DNA from: Aurelia coerulea | Lineage: Eukaryota > Cnidaria > Scyphozoa > Semaeostomeae > Ulmaridae | DNA length: 64,000 nt | Direction: 5' to 3' | Assembly (NCBI GenBank): GCA_039566865.1 | Contig: CM076947.1 | Coordinates: 4,967,501 to 5,031,500, forward strand | Part shown: piece by piece, positions 56,068-64,000 of the stretch | Numbering within the stretch: position 1 is the stretch's first letter | How the letters are laid out: the number at the start of each line of letters is the position of its first letter | Position numbers and translations under genes: made by a program | Notes under the pieces: model-generated | Told to the model about the DNA's origin: nothing | The model's input: the letters and a program-made list of their open reading frames with translations, nothing else | Databases searched by the model: none

Positions 56068-57228
56068 CAGCTTCCAAGCAGGAAAAGAAATGAGAAAAAG
56101 AAAGCGAGACATCAGTGCGTGCAAACCCTGACATATCTGCATGATGAGCTCTACCTTTTACAAGATGTCAATGTTTTGGAGAGTACCCTGGAAATGATCA
56201 AGTCAACGCTTCAGTATACAAGGCAACATCACACGAAAGAGAATGGGATATCACTAAAGGACAAATCCCTCTCCCCCTCTAAAAGAAAGAAAGTAACATC
56301 ACATAAAAAGAAAAAGGGTAAATTGCATCTTTTCAATCCTTTACTCCGAAAGAAAGCCCAAAGAAATAGAAAAAGATTCGGTGAAGTGGCTGATCACCAT
56401 AAGAGAAAAGTCACAATATCAAACGCGGATGATGTTTGTGACAAAAAGAAGAAAAGGCCTATTGAGCAAATTGATGTCGAGCAACTCCCTGAACTTCCTC
56501 CAAGACAGGACATTTGGGTTGATGTTGGGGGAATCAAGTTAACAACAGAGCTGCATGAAATTCTCATCCATCCTCTTGGATGGCTTTCAGATGAGCCTAT
56601 TGATGCTGGTCAGCACCTCATCAAACAGATGGGTACAGGAGTTGGTGGGCTGAATTCCGTCACAGCCATGACCCACTACAGGAAGGTGACTGTTCATCCC
56701 ACGCAGAATCAAACAATCCAGTGTCATAACATTGGAGGGCATTGGGTTACCTCTACCACAATATATGGTTCAGTTGTAGTTTATGACAGTCTGTCAAGCA
56801 ACCTGCTTGTACAACTTTACAAACACATGAGTTCTGATGATGGTAAACTGAATGTGATAGTTGTGCTACAACAACATCAAAACAATGGATGGGACTGTGG
56901 CTTAGCACTTGCTCATGGTGTCAACCCCATCATTGTTTTCTGGGATCAGAAGAAAATGAGGGCGCACCTTGAAAAGTGTTTTGAAAGTAAGCAAGCGAGT
57001 ATGTTCCCAAATTCCATAAAGTATGGCCACTGCAAGAAAGAAGTCCATACTATCAGCATTTATTGTGTTTGCCTCAAACACATTCTGGGAGCCAAAATGG
57101 TGAGGTGTGCTGGTTGCAATAACTACTTTCATTATGAAAAGCCAAACAAGTGTATCAAGCTGAACACTAAACAAGCCGCTGCTATCATAATGGACGAGGG
57201 ACTCTTATGCCATAGATGTGACATCTAA
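56068..57228 (+). CDS. Terminal exon: C48 (Ulp1-like) protease and PHD-like finger
   Basis: 387 codons including TAA, entered from acceptor CTGCAG at 56067. A basic, Lys-rich linker (56280-56460) resembles a nuclear signal. The protease domain has His in NIGGHWVTSTT, Asp in VVVYDSLSS, Gln in VVLQQHQNN and Cys in NGWDCGLALA: the catalytic set of C48 cysteine proteases, which cleave ubiquitin-like modifiers such as SUMO. A PHD-like finger closes the protein (CVCLKH...VRCAGCNNYFH...LLCHRC). The exon is intact. Its activity is inferred from residues only. Confidence 0.82.
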   Translation, partial: QLPSRKRNEKKKARHQCVQTLTYLHDELYLLQDVNVLESTLEMIKSTLQYTRQHHTKENGISLKDKSLSPSKRKKVTSHKKKKGKLHLFNPLLRKKAQRNRKRFGEVADHHKRKVTISNADDVCDKKKKRPIEQIDVEQLPELPPRQDIWVDVGGIKLTTELHEILIHPLGWLSDEPIDAGQHLIKQMGTGVGGLNSVTAMTHYRKVTVHPTQNQTIQCHNIGGHWVTSTTIYGSVVVYDSLSSNLLVQLYKHMSSDDGKLNVIVVLQQHQNNGWDCGLALAHGVNPIIVFWDQKKMRAHLEKCFESKQASMFPNSIKYGHCKKEVHTISIYCVCLKHILGAKMVRCAGCNNYFHYEKPNKCIKLNTKQAAAIIMDEGLLCHRCDI

Positions 57229-57814
57229 TAAGGCAAAATATTGGGTGCTCGAAAAGGATATTTTGCTACTTCCCTTTAGATTTTCCTTTTTACATCTATC
57301 TGTTGTTGAGGTTAAAGTTTTGCGGTTTTACCCTTTTAGAAATCGGTCTAACAGTTTTTTTCGGCAGTAAAAATAGTAGTTTGCCCACCTGTTTGCAGAT
57401 TCCTTCACGAAGAATGATTTGAGAAGGCAAGTTGTTGCTAAATCTAAGAGTTGTCTATGACAAAGACCTAGCGTTGATATGCAAGGCACGGAAAAGTATT
57501 AAACTGGTTTTAGCTGATTTTAGATACGGTTTTTTGGTTTCCTGAAATGTTTCGGCAGGTTCACGACAGTTTTGATACTCATTGCAAGCCTCATCAATGA
57601 CCAAATCATTTTTAGCAATATAATAATTATGCACAATTATCTATCAATTATGTATAAGACGTTGGCATGGCAGCTTGAAACCCTATATTTTGAGCCTAAC
57701 CCTGTTTCATACTCCTGGTGGGGGACATGACTTAGATTTGCACAGGGGTGTACCCACAAAAATATTTTTTACCCTGCTCCAGAATTTTTCGATGAAAATG
57801 ACAACCCATTGTAG
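57229..57814. other. No gene seen
   Basis: AT-rich downstream region of the gene. No element end or coding sequence recognised. Confidence 0.5.
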
Positions 57815-57995
57815 AAAAAATGGTGCGGGTGCTCTCTCCTCGATTAGTTTATCTATTGAGAGAGCTCCTCCTTTAAGAAAGGTTATTACTTTGTTAGTTT
57901 GCATTTCTTTATTGTAAATTGTTGTGATGGTGTGTTGTAATTTATCATTCATTTATTTGTATGTAGTGGAATTTTAAAATGAACTGAACTGGATT
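57815..57995 (+). repeat. LINE 3' untranslated region copy
   Basis: GTGCTCTCTCCTCGATTAGT and TTGTATGTAGTGGAATTTTA match, in reverse, the 3' region at 46490-46889. A 5'-truncated LINE end without coding sequence. Confidence 0.65.
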
Positions 57996-58984
57996 TTTTT
58001 TGCTAGAATTTTTGTTCTCCACCGGCTATGTAACATAATAAATTGTGCACTGTCCCCTAACAATCTTTGTACTGCACTCTTGAATATTTCAAATACATGC
58101 CTCTACGTTAAGCCTGCTCAAATTTTTTCTCAAGTACCTGCCGAGTAATATGATATATGAAACATGTGAAGATGAATCCAATATATGCCTAGGAGTTCCT
58201 TGACCGAAATAAATCGCTTGAAAGATTTATTTGGTCGAAGAAAATCCTCGTTATTGAAATAACCAAATTTAGTTTCATTTACATTATTTACTCAGTCTTG
58301 GGCTTTGGATTTAAAACTACAAATTTGTTGAGGATACCGAGGACTGCCCCTTTCGTCTGAGCCTTTTGTTATGCTGGTAAAGTTCAAAGCAGATCAACAG
58401 CTGGGAAACCTATTACCATGCGCGAGAATCTCTTTGTCTCTTTGCTAATTCTTGTTTGGATTGTGGCCGGATAATCCGCCCACATCCTTTCCACAAAACC
58501 AAACATGCTTTCTGCGCATGATCACAGGTTTCCTTTTTGGGGGGTGACCGTTGCTTTGAACTTTGACGATTCGTATCCCCAACAAAAATATTTTCATATA
58601 CTCAACGCTCATTTTGGTCAATGAATCATAAGAAACTTCGGCAAAAATTGTTTCATTAAATGTAAATAATATGATTGCGTCCTTTGGCATTCAAAACAAT
58701 GAAATAATAATAATGATAATATTAAAACTAAACCACCATCAAAAATAACAGAAAACAAAGTATAAGAAAAGTAAACTGTTAAAAGCCAAAATAATAATAA
58801 TGATAGGGTAGGGTAGTATTGTTTAAGATTTTAAGCTAACCATTGATTCCATTGAAAGCATTTAGAATCTAACTGACTTTGATGAAAATTTCATCCAAGT
58901 CAGTTGAAATCTTGATTTTTTTGATTACCAACGGAATACAAGAAGAAACTAAATTGTTTGAAGTTGTGAAAAGCTTTCAAATAA
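57996..58984. other. No gene seen
   Basis: AT-rich, with an AATAATAATAATGATAAT microsatellite near 58705 and a hairpin AAATAAATC...GATTTATTT at about 58207-58232. Confidence 0.5.
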
Positions 58985-59249
58985 TGCTGTGTCTTCAATC
59001 TGATTCAAATTTCTCTGTATGTTCTTGCTGCATTCACTTAGGCCAAAAAATAGCGCGGGAAATTTCGCCCTGATCATCTAGCCTCCATTCCGCATACTGC
59101 ATCTGAGTCTCGGACTGAAGTTTAGTAGAATTACGTCATGTAAATATCTAGCCTATGATCTAGTGCCGACCAAGCACATGCGCTCAATCAAATCAAGTTC
59201 GATTCAAGCGTCAAGGCTCAAGGCAATCACAACGCTTTCGGTTTGCTGA

Positions 59250-59290
59250 TTATGTACCAGCCCCGGACCTTAGTTTCTTATGAAAAGAAA
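59250..59290 (-). repeat. Dispersed repeat end, copy 4 (short)
   Basis: ACCAGCCCCGGACCTTAGTT followed by TCTTAT matches the outermost part of the family at 7650, 41965 and 50022. Confidence 0.6.
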
Positions 59291-59429
59291 TGTGTATTAA
59301 GATCAAAATGTAACCTATCAAAATTTTAGTCCCATTGAATTTTAGGCCCACTGGGCCTAAAGTACTGACATCTGCCGCCGCAGCTTTGTCATTGAGGTCC
59401 GCCATTGCTCGTTTTCTTCACTTTCTGCT

Positions 59430-59570
59430 GGTTTCACTTGTTATCTAGTCGTTTCTACTCATTTCCTTGTTGTTTCTACTCGTTATCTAGTCGTTTCCTT
59501 GTCGTTTCTGGTCGTTTCTACTTGTTTCCTTGTCGTTTCTTGTCGTTTCTTGTCGTTTCATGTTATAGTA
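59430..59570. repeat. CGTTTC pyrimidine-rich tandem repeat
   Basis: About 140 bp of irregular TAGTCGTTTC, TTGTCGTTTC and CTCGTTTC units. T/C-rich on the plus strand. Confidence 0.8.
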
Positions 59571-59690
59571 ACTACGCTTTTAGCGACAGAACAACGTTTG
59601 AAGCATCTCATTCTGCCACTTAGTTAATTTTCTCTAACATTGTGTTGGGTCACTTTTTTCTGGGTCACCCGGTATAAGTATGGGAAATTA

Positions 59691-60113
59691 TGGGAAAACT
59701 CCCAACTTCCGGCCCCCATAACTTCCGCTATATACAATATTTTTAAAAACGGATTTCACCATGTTCATCAGCGCAAAAATATACATCAACTATGACAAAC
59801 AGAAAGACGTAAACAATCGTTTCAAATTAAAAATAAGAAACTTCTATATATGCCTCAAACTGATCCTACTGGGTACAGTCATTTCTATACAGAACACGAA
59901 CTTCATGTTTCACAGTTGTACTGTAAATAACATTGCAAATTAAAATATGCTATTTTTGTTGCTAGGTAACTGCTCCTTCGCAGTTACACAGCAAATTCTC
60001 TACTTCTGCGGAGCATAACTTCCGGAATACAGAATTCTTTGTGACATGCTATACTTCATTCAAAAGAGCGTAAAAAGGTATGTATACTGTCATGTTTTGC
60101 ACATGTCATAACA
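59691..60113. other. No gene seen
   Basis: AT-rich. ATAACTTCCG occurs at about 59728 and 60008. GTGGACAG just before 60123 may be a splice acceptor for the helicase exon that follows. Confidence 0.45.
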
Positions 60114-60122
60114 TTGTGGACA

Positions 60123-60668
60123 GGCGTTATCTATGACCAACTGAAACTGCATCCCGACGCTATCGTCCTTACAATGACAAGGAGAGCAGCATCTCTTATA
60201 AATGACATAATTCTTAAATATCTCTATCCACACCCTCCCTTAGCACTGATCGTAATGGACAATGAGCAACTTGTGCCGTTGCACATGGGTATGAAGCTCA
60301 TGCTGACCCAAAATATTAATAAAAAGATTGGCTTTGTCAATGTCCAAGTAGTGACCGTTTCTGCAGTGTCTGGCAATACCATTGTATCAACCCATCCATC
60401 AGGCTCTATCATACACATCTTCCCCATTACAAGAATCATCAACGACATTCCCACAACCACATATCCATGCATGCCAGGGTATGCCACAACCATTTCCAAG
60501 ATCCGAGGTCAGACACTACAGAAGGTCATTATTTGGCTTGACACCAATTGTACTCCACCAGGAACGGCATATGTTGCTCTGTCACGTGTCAAACGCTTAC
60601 AGGACCTGTACTTCATGACCCCTCTAACACGCCACCAATTCACACCTGCAACTCATACCATAGGATGA
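60123..60668 (+). CDS. Helitron Pif1 helicase, C-terminal exon
   Basis: The frame runs from 60114, but the real start is probably a splice acceptor (GTGGACAG) at about 60122. LHPDAIVLTMTRRAASLIND begins the second RecA-like half. TTISKIRGQTLQKVIIWLDT is motif V/Va of Pif1, and GTAYVALSRVKRLQDLYFM is motif VI with its arginine finger. Usual Pif1 proteins have Gln where this has Arg in SKIRG. It unwinds DNA during rolling-circle transposition. The rest of the helicase is not present upstream in this window, so this is the end of one Helitron copy. No break within the exon. Confidence 0.8.
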   Translation, partial: GVIYDQLKLHPDAIVLTMTRRAASLINDIILKYLYPHPPLALIVMDNEQLVPLHMGMKLMLTQNINKKIGFVNVQVVTVSAVSGNTIVSTHPSGSIIHIFPITRIINDIPTTTYPCMPGYATTISKIRGQTLQKVIIWLDTNCTPPGTAYVALSRVKRLQDLYFMTPLTRHQFTPATHTIG

Positions 60669-60931
60669 TTTTCATTAAACACTCCATGTAAAGCAATTCA
60701 TAATTCGCAATGTAACACAACTCTTGGCATGACCTTATGCACTGTATACACATTGTAAAAAACGTTTCATAAAAAAAAATACAAAAAAACACTTCCTTTT
60801 GGATCACCACTTTGACGTAGTAAGGAAGCTTATTAGGATATCTCCTAAACTAAGAGTGGTAATTTTCATAGATAAAGTACATTCGTAATACTTTCAATAT
60901 GTCGCATTAATAGACATTACTGTCATTTCAG
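60669..60931. other. Putative junction between Helitron copies
   Basis: Only about 260 bp separate the helicase stop from the next ORF. TACTGTCATTTCAG directly before the ATG at 60932 is a strong splice acceptor, suggesting an intron in the 5' leader. No clear Helitron 3' hairpin plus CTRR end was found. Confidence 0.45.
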
Positions 60932-62128
60932 ATGTCTCGTCAATACGAAAAGAAACGTCCTGGAGTGTCATACTTCAACCATTTTCCCAAAAACTTCCTC
61001 TGCCCATATGGACGCCAAAAGCCCCTCCCACCCGATGAGAAAGTCTTTGAACGCCTAAGACCTGTTGGGTGTGAGTGGCTCATACGCCCCAACACAGCCA
61101 TTTCGGAGCTTGGCTCAACCTTAAATGAGAACGTCGACCTGCTGCGTCAGGATACGCATTTTCTTGATGGCCAGAAAACGGAAACGTTCATTCAGCAAAT
61201 TCGTCCCCTCGGAGATGTCCTGAAGAAGTTTCATCGGGACTACGAGGGGCCTAATACAGACAAAGATAAAAGGGCAGCTGCACTAGGAATTGTCGATCCC
61301 TCTCCCCAAATGAAAGAGAGCATGTTGGTGGCCATAGAACTTGGGGGTGCCCTGTTTCAAATGGGCATCAACTTCATGGTTGCCAACAGGCTCTTTTCAA
61401 ATCCTGCTAACTATGCAAACCTGTTGACATTTGCTCCTCAACAGGATCCCCTATTCAAAACTAGCAAAAACATTATGGACTTGTTGCCCCTCCTCCACAT
61501 TCCAAAGAGTGGAGCGGCAACAGGTGCTATTGACAATTCCGTGCAGCACCTTGTTGCTGCACCAGCACCAGCGTCAGCACCAGCACCAGCACCAGCACGA
61601 CCATATGCACTAGGACCAGCAGCAGCGCTCAGACAGCACACCTTACAACCCGCATCCCCACACAATCCAGGACCATACCAGCAGCCATTATATGCACAAC
61701 AACAACAGCAGCAACAACAACATTATGGACATCCTCCCGCACAACAAGCACCAACAGTGACATCTGTGCACCACCAATATACGAACCAACAACAACCACC
61801 ACCATATCAAGCACAACACCCATATTATCAACATCCTGCACCTGCACCACCAACACCGTCCACATTACTGCTCCAACGTGCACCATATTTTCAACCATCC
61901 ACTCCTCGCCATACACCACTACCATCCCATATCATTCAAGGGCCAGCACAACCATCCCCATTATTGCCTGCACCACCATCCCCCTTTCCATTGCCTGCAT
62001 ATCCATCTCCAACATACATTCCCTCTCCAGCAGCATATCCACCTACCAACATACCATCCACACAGCTCCCTCAAAACAATCTCCATATCCAAATCCCATC
62101 ATACTCACACATGCAACAACATTTTTGA
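60932..62128 (+). CDS. Unknown protein with Pro/Gln/Ala-rich tail, Helitron-linked
   Basis: 398 residues, ATG directly after a splice-acceptor-like CATTTCAG. Residues 1-205 look globular: aromatic N-terminus (KKRPGVSYFNHFPKNFLCPY), a helical middle (LGDVLKKFHRDYEG; MKESMLVAIELGGALFQMGI), and LFKTSKNIMDLLPLLHIPKS. Residues 210-398 are low complexity: an Ala-Pro run, Gln8, then His/Pro/Tyr-rich sequence. I recognise no domain. It lies between the end of one Pif1 gene and the start of a Rep-Hel gene on the same strand. It could be an accessory protein of the Helitron or captured cargo. The codon pattern is intact across nearly 1.2 kb, which implies recent selection. Confidence 0.65.
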   Translation: MSRQYEKKRPGVSYFNHFPKNFLCPYGRQKPLPPDEKVFERLRPVGCEWLIRPNTAISELGSTLNENVDLLRQDTHFLDGQKTETFIQQIRPLGDVLKKFHRDYEGPNTDKDKRAAALGIVDPSPQMKESMLVAIELGGALFQMGINFMVANRLFSNPANYANLLTFAPQQDPLFKTSKNIMDLLPLLHIPKSGAATGAIDNSVQHLVAAPAPASAPAPAPARPYALGPAAALRQHTLQPASPHNPGPYQQPLYAQQQQQQQQHYGHPPAQQAPTVTSVHHQYTNQQQPPPYQAQHPYYQHPAPAPPTPSTLLLQRAPYFQPSTPRHTPLPSHIIQGPAQPSPLLPAPPSPFPLPAYPSPTYIPSPAAYPPTNIPSTQLPQNNLHIQIPSYSHMQQHF

Positions 62129-62137
62129 AGCACCCCC

Positions 62138-62380
62138 ATGGAAACCTCCTCCCATGCAACTCTCGCAGCACCACCACCACCAGCACCAGCACCACCCACC
62201 ATCATCCCACTGAAACGTCCATCACCACCTCAAGACACAATTCCAATTAATAGCAAAAAATCCAAAATAAAGAAGAAGGACAACACACCAACAACTCAAG
62301 TATCTACACCAGCACCGCCAAAAGAAACACCCCAAGAGCAAACACCGAAGAAAAAGAAGAAGAAAAGTAAAAAGAACTAA
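62138..62380 (+). CDS. Small Pro/Lys-rich protein, Helitron-linked
   Basis: 80 residues from ATG at 62138, ten bases after the stop of the previous gene. N-terminal half Pro/Ala-rich; middle and C-terminal half basic (NSKKSKIKKKDN; TPKKKKKKSKKN), resembling a nuclear-localisation or nucleic-acid-binding tail. It may be a separate protein or, if a frameshift occurred near 62128, the end of the preceding protein. No domain recognised. Confidence 0.5.
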   Translation: METSSHATLAAPPPPAPAPPTIIPLKRPSPPQDTIPINSKKSKIKKKDNTPTTQVSTPAPPKETPQEQTPKKKKKKSKKN

Positions 62381-62535
62381 CACTTTACAAATGACATTAT
62401 TTTACTGAACACATGATAACTTTACATTTTCAAATATTTTGCATCGTCTCTTGTCTCCACCTCCTTTACAAGAATAATCAGGGTGGGAGGGAGAGAGTAA
62501 GGCGGTGAAATAAATAGATAGTGTTTGTCTGATAT
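62381..62535. other. Spacer before Rep-Hel
   Basis: A TGA at about 62530 closes the Rep frame upstream, so the Rep sequence begins at an exon boundary or is 5'-truncated here. A purine-rich GGGTGGGAGGGAGAGAGTAA lies at 62481-62500. Confidence 0.45.
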
Positions 62536-64000
62536 CTGGTCTCTTACACAAGACATATTTTCAATGATGATTTCAAACCTAAACCACAGAATGTCCTAAC
62601 ATACTTTTACCGTTTCAAATTCCAAAAGCGCGGCACCATCCACATGCATCTTTTGGTTTGGTTGAATGATATTGGTGCAATGCAGTATCCACGCATATCT
62701 GCTGATATTCCACCACCGAACTCTCCAATCTTTAGGGATGTTACCAAATTTCAGAAGAGCAACAAATCGTCCTTGCCTATTTATACAGAGCCAACGTCCA
62801 TCCTGGACGATGGCATTAACAAACACCTTCAAATTTCCCACTCCGCTGAAGCCTTCCAATTGGGACTCCGGGGTTACATTGACACATTATTACCAGTCCT
62901 GCAGTGCTCAACGGATGTGCAGACAATGGATGGGAAATCTATGCTCTTGAAATATGTACCTGCATATGTGACAAAGTGGAGGGAGTCCTACCACATTGAC
63001 ACCATGGAAGTCCCCAACATTGCTCCTTCCACTGCTGCATTCAAATATCTTGCAACTATGGACGTCTGTAAGCCTGAAATATGGGTCCTCCTTTCAAATA
63101 ATAAAATTTCTTGGACCCCTTCCACTTGGAAAAGCTTAATTGCACCAACTCCAACAAAGGCAGAAACGAATACTTTGCTCTTAAAGTACCGCATGCGACC
63201 ATCTCAATTTGATTGATTGTCTTTCACTGAATGGTTGCGTGTGGTTGATGAAAGCAAGACTCCCCCTGTCCCTTACAAGGATGGGAAAAAAGTTCTTCTT
63301 GGTCTTAAAATGTGTTCGATCTATAATCCTTTCTACTTTTTCCAATACTTGCTACTTTATGTACCACACAGGGATCTTTCACATTTATTACCAATGGAGA
63401 ACCAAAACTTGCCCGCTCAGATCAATTATTTCTTCAGGGCTAGGCAACTCTTGCCAGATACATTTATAAACACTGCTTCATTCCGCATTTTTTTAGACCA
63501 AGAAGGACACAAACACCACTACATTCAGACAGTCATCGCATACATTGCTGCTCTGAATGAATTGTGCCTTCTCCATTTGCGACATGCCTTACCTGTTGTC
63601 GCCCTACATCTTGACCAACTACGAGCAACCGACCATGATGCCTTGCAAGGCCAACAGCTAGCGGCATTTTCCTATTTTAAATGTATGTTGGAAAGCAGAG
63701 AGACATCCTTTTTCCATAATTCTTCTCACGAAGCTGAATGGAAGAAATTCTTTCTTTTGACCGGCAAACCAGGCACAGGAAAATCCCACACCATTCTGCA
63801 TTGCATAAGACATGCGCTCACCATCTCTTGTAAGGTAGCTGTTGCTGTTCCAACAGGTACCTTAGCATGTACTTATGCATCTTTTCTTGACAATGATGCC
63901 ACCTGCGACACATTGCATAGTTTTTTCCAGTATGCAGAAAATACTGAGAACAGACATTACAATTTTGGCATTGCTGCATTTGACGTCATATTTATTGATG
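62536..64000 (+). pseudogene. Helitron Rep(HUH)-Pif1 helicase, partial, one stop
   Basis: The frame is open from about 62536 to the window edge except for TGA at 63214-63216. FYRFKFQKRGTIHMHLLVWL holds the HUH metal motif (His-Met-His). LLKYVPAYVTKW near 62947-62982 has two tyrosines three residues apart, as in the double-Tyr Helitron nuclease that nicks DNA and starts rolling-circle replication. After the stop the same frame continues: RVVDESKTPP, then the Pif1 start YFKCMLE, Walker A TGKPGTGKSHTI near 63765 and the start of Walker B (AFDVIFID) at the edge. The N-terminal part of Rep is missing or in exons not found. The stop may be a real nonsense mutation or mark separate Rep and Hel frames. 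Confidence 0.82.

Larger units (their letters stand above)
49500..57228 (+). pseudogene. Eleven-exon MULE transposase-SWIM-C48 protease-PHD gene
   Basis: Exons inferred from frame and GT..AG phase: 49500-49647, 50143-50345, 50877-~50982, ~51179-51335, 51735-52043, 52851-52978, 53348-53553, 54043-54281, 54692-54867, 55614-55977 and 56068-57228. Exon 6 has the first catalytic Asp (CLMDATYRTCR), exon 7 the second (NMMVDFSLAEIGAIEDCFPG), exon 8 a CDFHREKAW block, and exon 9 the Glu (YTNNGIERQN). Exon 10 is a SWIM finger and exon 11 a C48 protease plus PHD-like finger. Such architectures are known in MULE-derived genes. Two probable breaks: a frame change in exon 3 near 50950, and TAG at 54695-54697 where a Trp is expected (unless splicing skips it). 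Either a recently dead element gene or a host gene needing corrected exon ends. Confidence 0.75.
58985..59690 (-). repeat. Dispersed element, copy B
   Basis: Reverse complement of the 45899-46490 element at both ends; the outer end is CTGGGTCACCCGGTAT. The interior differs: it holds a dispersed-repeat end (59250-59290) and a pyrimidine-rich tandem repeat (59430-59570). Confidence 0.75.

Noticed and set aside
58207..58232. AAATAAATC hairpin as an RNA element
   Set aside because: AT-only short stem, expected by chance in this composition.
61431..62213. His/Pro-rich frames overlapping the 398-residue ORF on both strands
   Set aside because: Shadows of its low-complexity CAC/CCA-rich tail.

Overview
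This is eukaryotic, almost certainly metazoan, repeat-dense DNA. Supporting signs are spliced genes with GT..AG introns, LINEs, a BEL/Pao LTR retrotransposon, a DIRS-type element, PIF/Harbinger, hAT, piggyBac, MULE and Helitron elements, and four units of the TTAGGG telomere motif. The transposon mix and a decayed multi-copy protein family at 1.6-3.45 kb, which I associate with anthozoans and hydrozoans, point to a cnidarian. That is inference, not proof. I see no clear single-copy host housekeeping gene: nearly every recognisable coding stretch is a mobile element or a relic of one.

Layout. 0-5 kb: a 30-bp minisatellite, a decayed cnidarian-type gene, and a Harbinger element with an open transposase inserted into it. 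5-9 kb: small MITEs and a broken RPA-like OB-fold gene. 8.9-12 kb: a ~726-bp tandem duplication that joins a LINE endonuclease to a PP2C-phosphatase fragment; the first copy is split by a non-autonomous hAT-like element with perfect target-site evidence. 12-15.3 kb: a broken hAT-like transposase. 16.2-18 kb: a tRNA-like SINE and a DIRS relic with an interstitial telomere tract at an internal deletion. 18-24 kb: hAT-like end, a ~750-bp inverted repeat, LINE and Gag fragments, and a 174-bp tandem repeat. 24.2-31.0 kb: a Harbinger element with ~130-bp TIRs, carrying its MADF/BESS gene and transposase, split by a TTAA MITE and by a piggyBac. 31-33 kb: Helitron helicase and hAT fragments. 33.0-40.4 kb: a very young BEL/Pao copy that is already broken. 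40.7-46.5 kb: Harbinger fragment, a hierarchical minisatellite, a tyrosine-recombinase fragment and foldback repeats. 46.5-49.1 kb: LINE relics.

49.5-57.2 kb holds an eleven-exon gene whose predicted protein combines a MULE-type transposase core, a SWIM zinc finger, a C48 (Ulp1-like) protease and a PHD-like finger. 60.1-64.0 kb holds Helitron material: the 3' end of one Pif1 helicase, then two open reading frames I do not recognise, then a Rep(HUH)-Pif1 gene that runs off the right edge. The order suggests two Helitrons head to tail, or one Helitron with accessory genes. This is the best candidate here for an undescribed system.

How the parts relate: the window is mainly a stratigraphy of insertions. 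Relative ages can be read from nesting: the LINE duplication precedes the hAT-like insertion, and Harbinger precedes MITE and piggyBac. The two near-identical BEL LTRs mark the most recent event that can be dated. All frame breaks named were found by reading frames by eye and need read-level confirmation.
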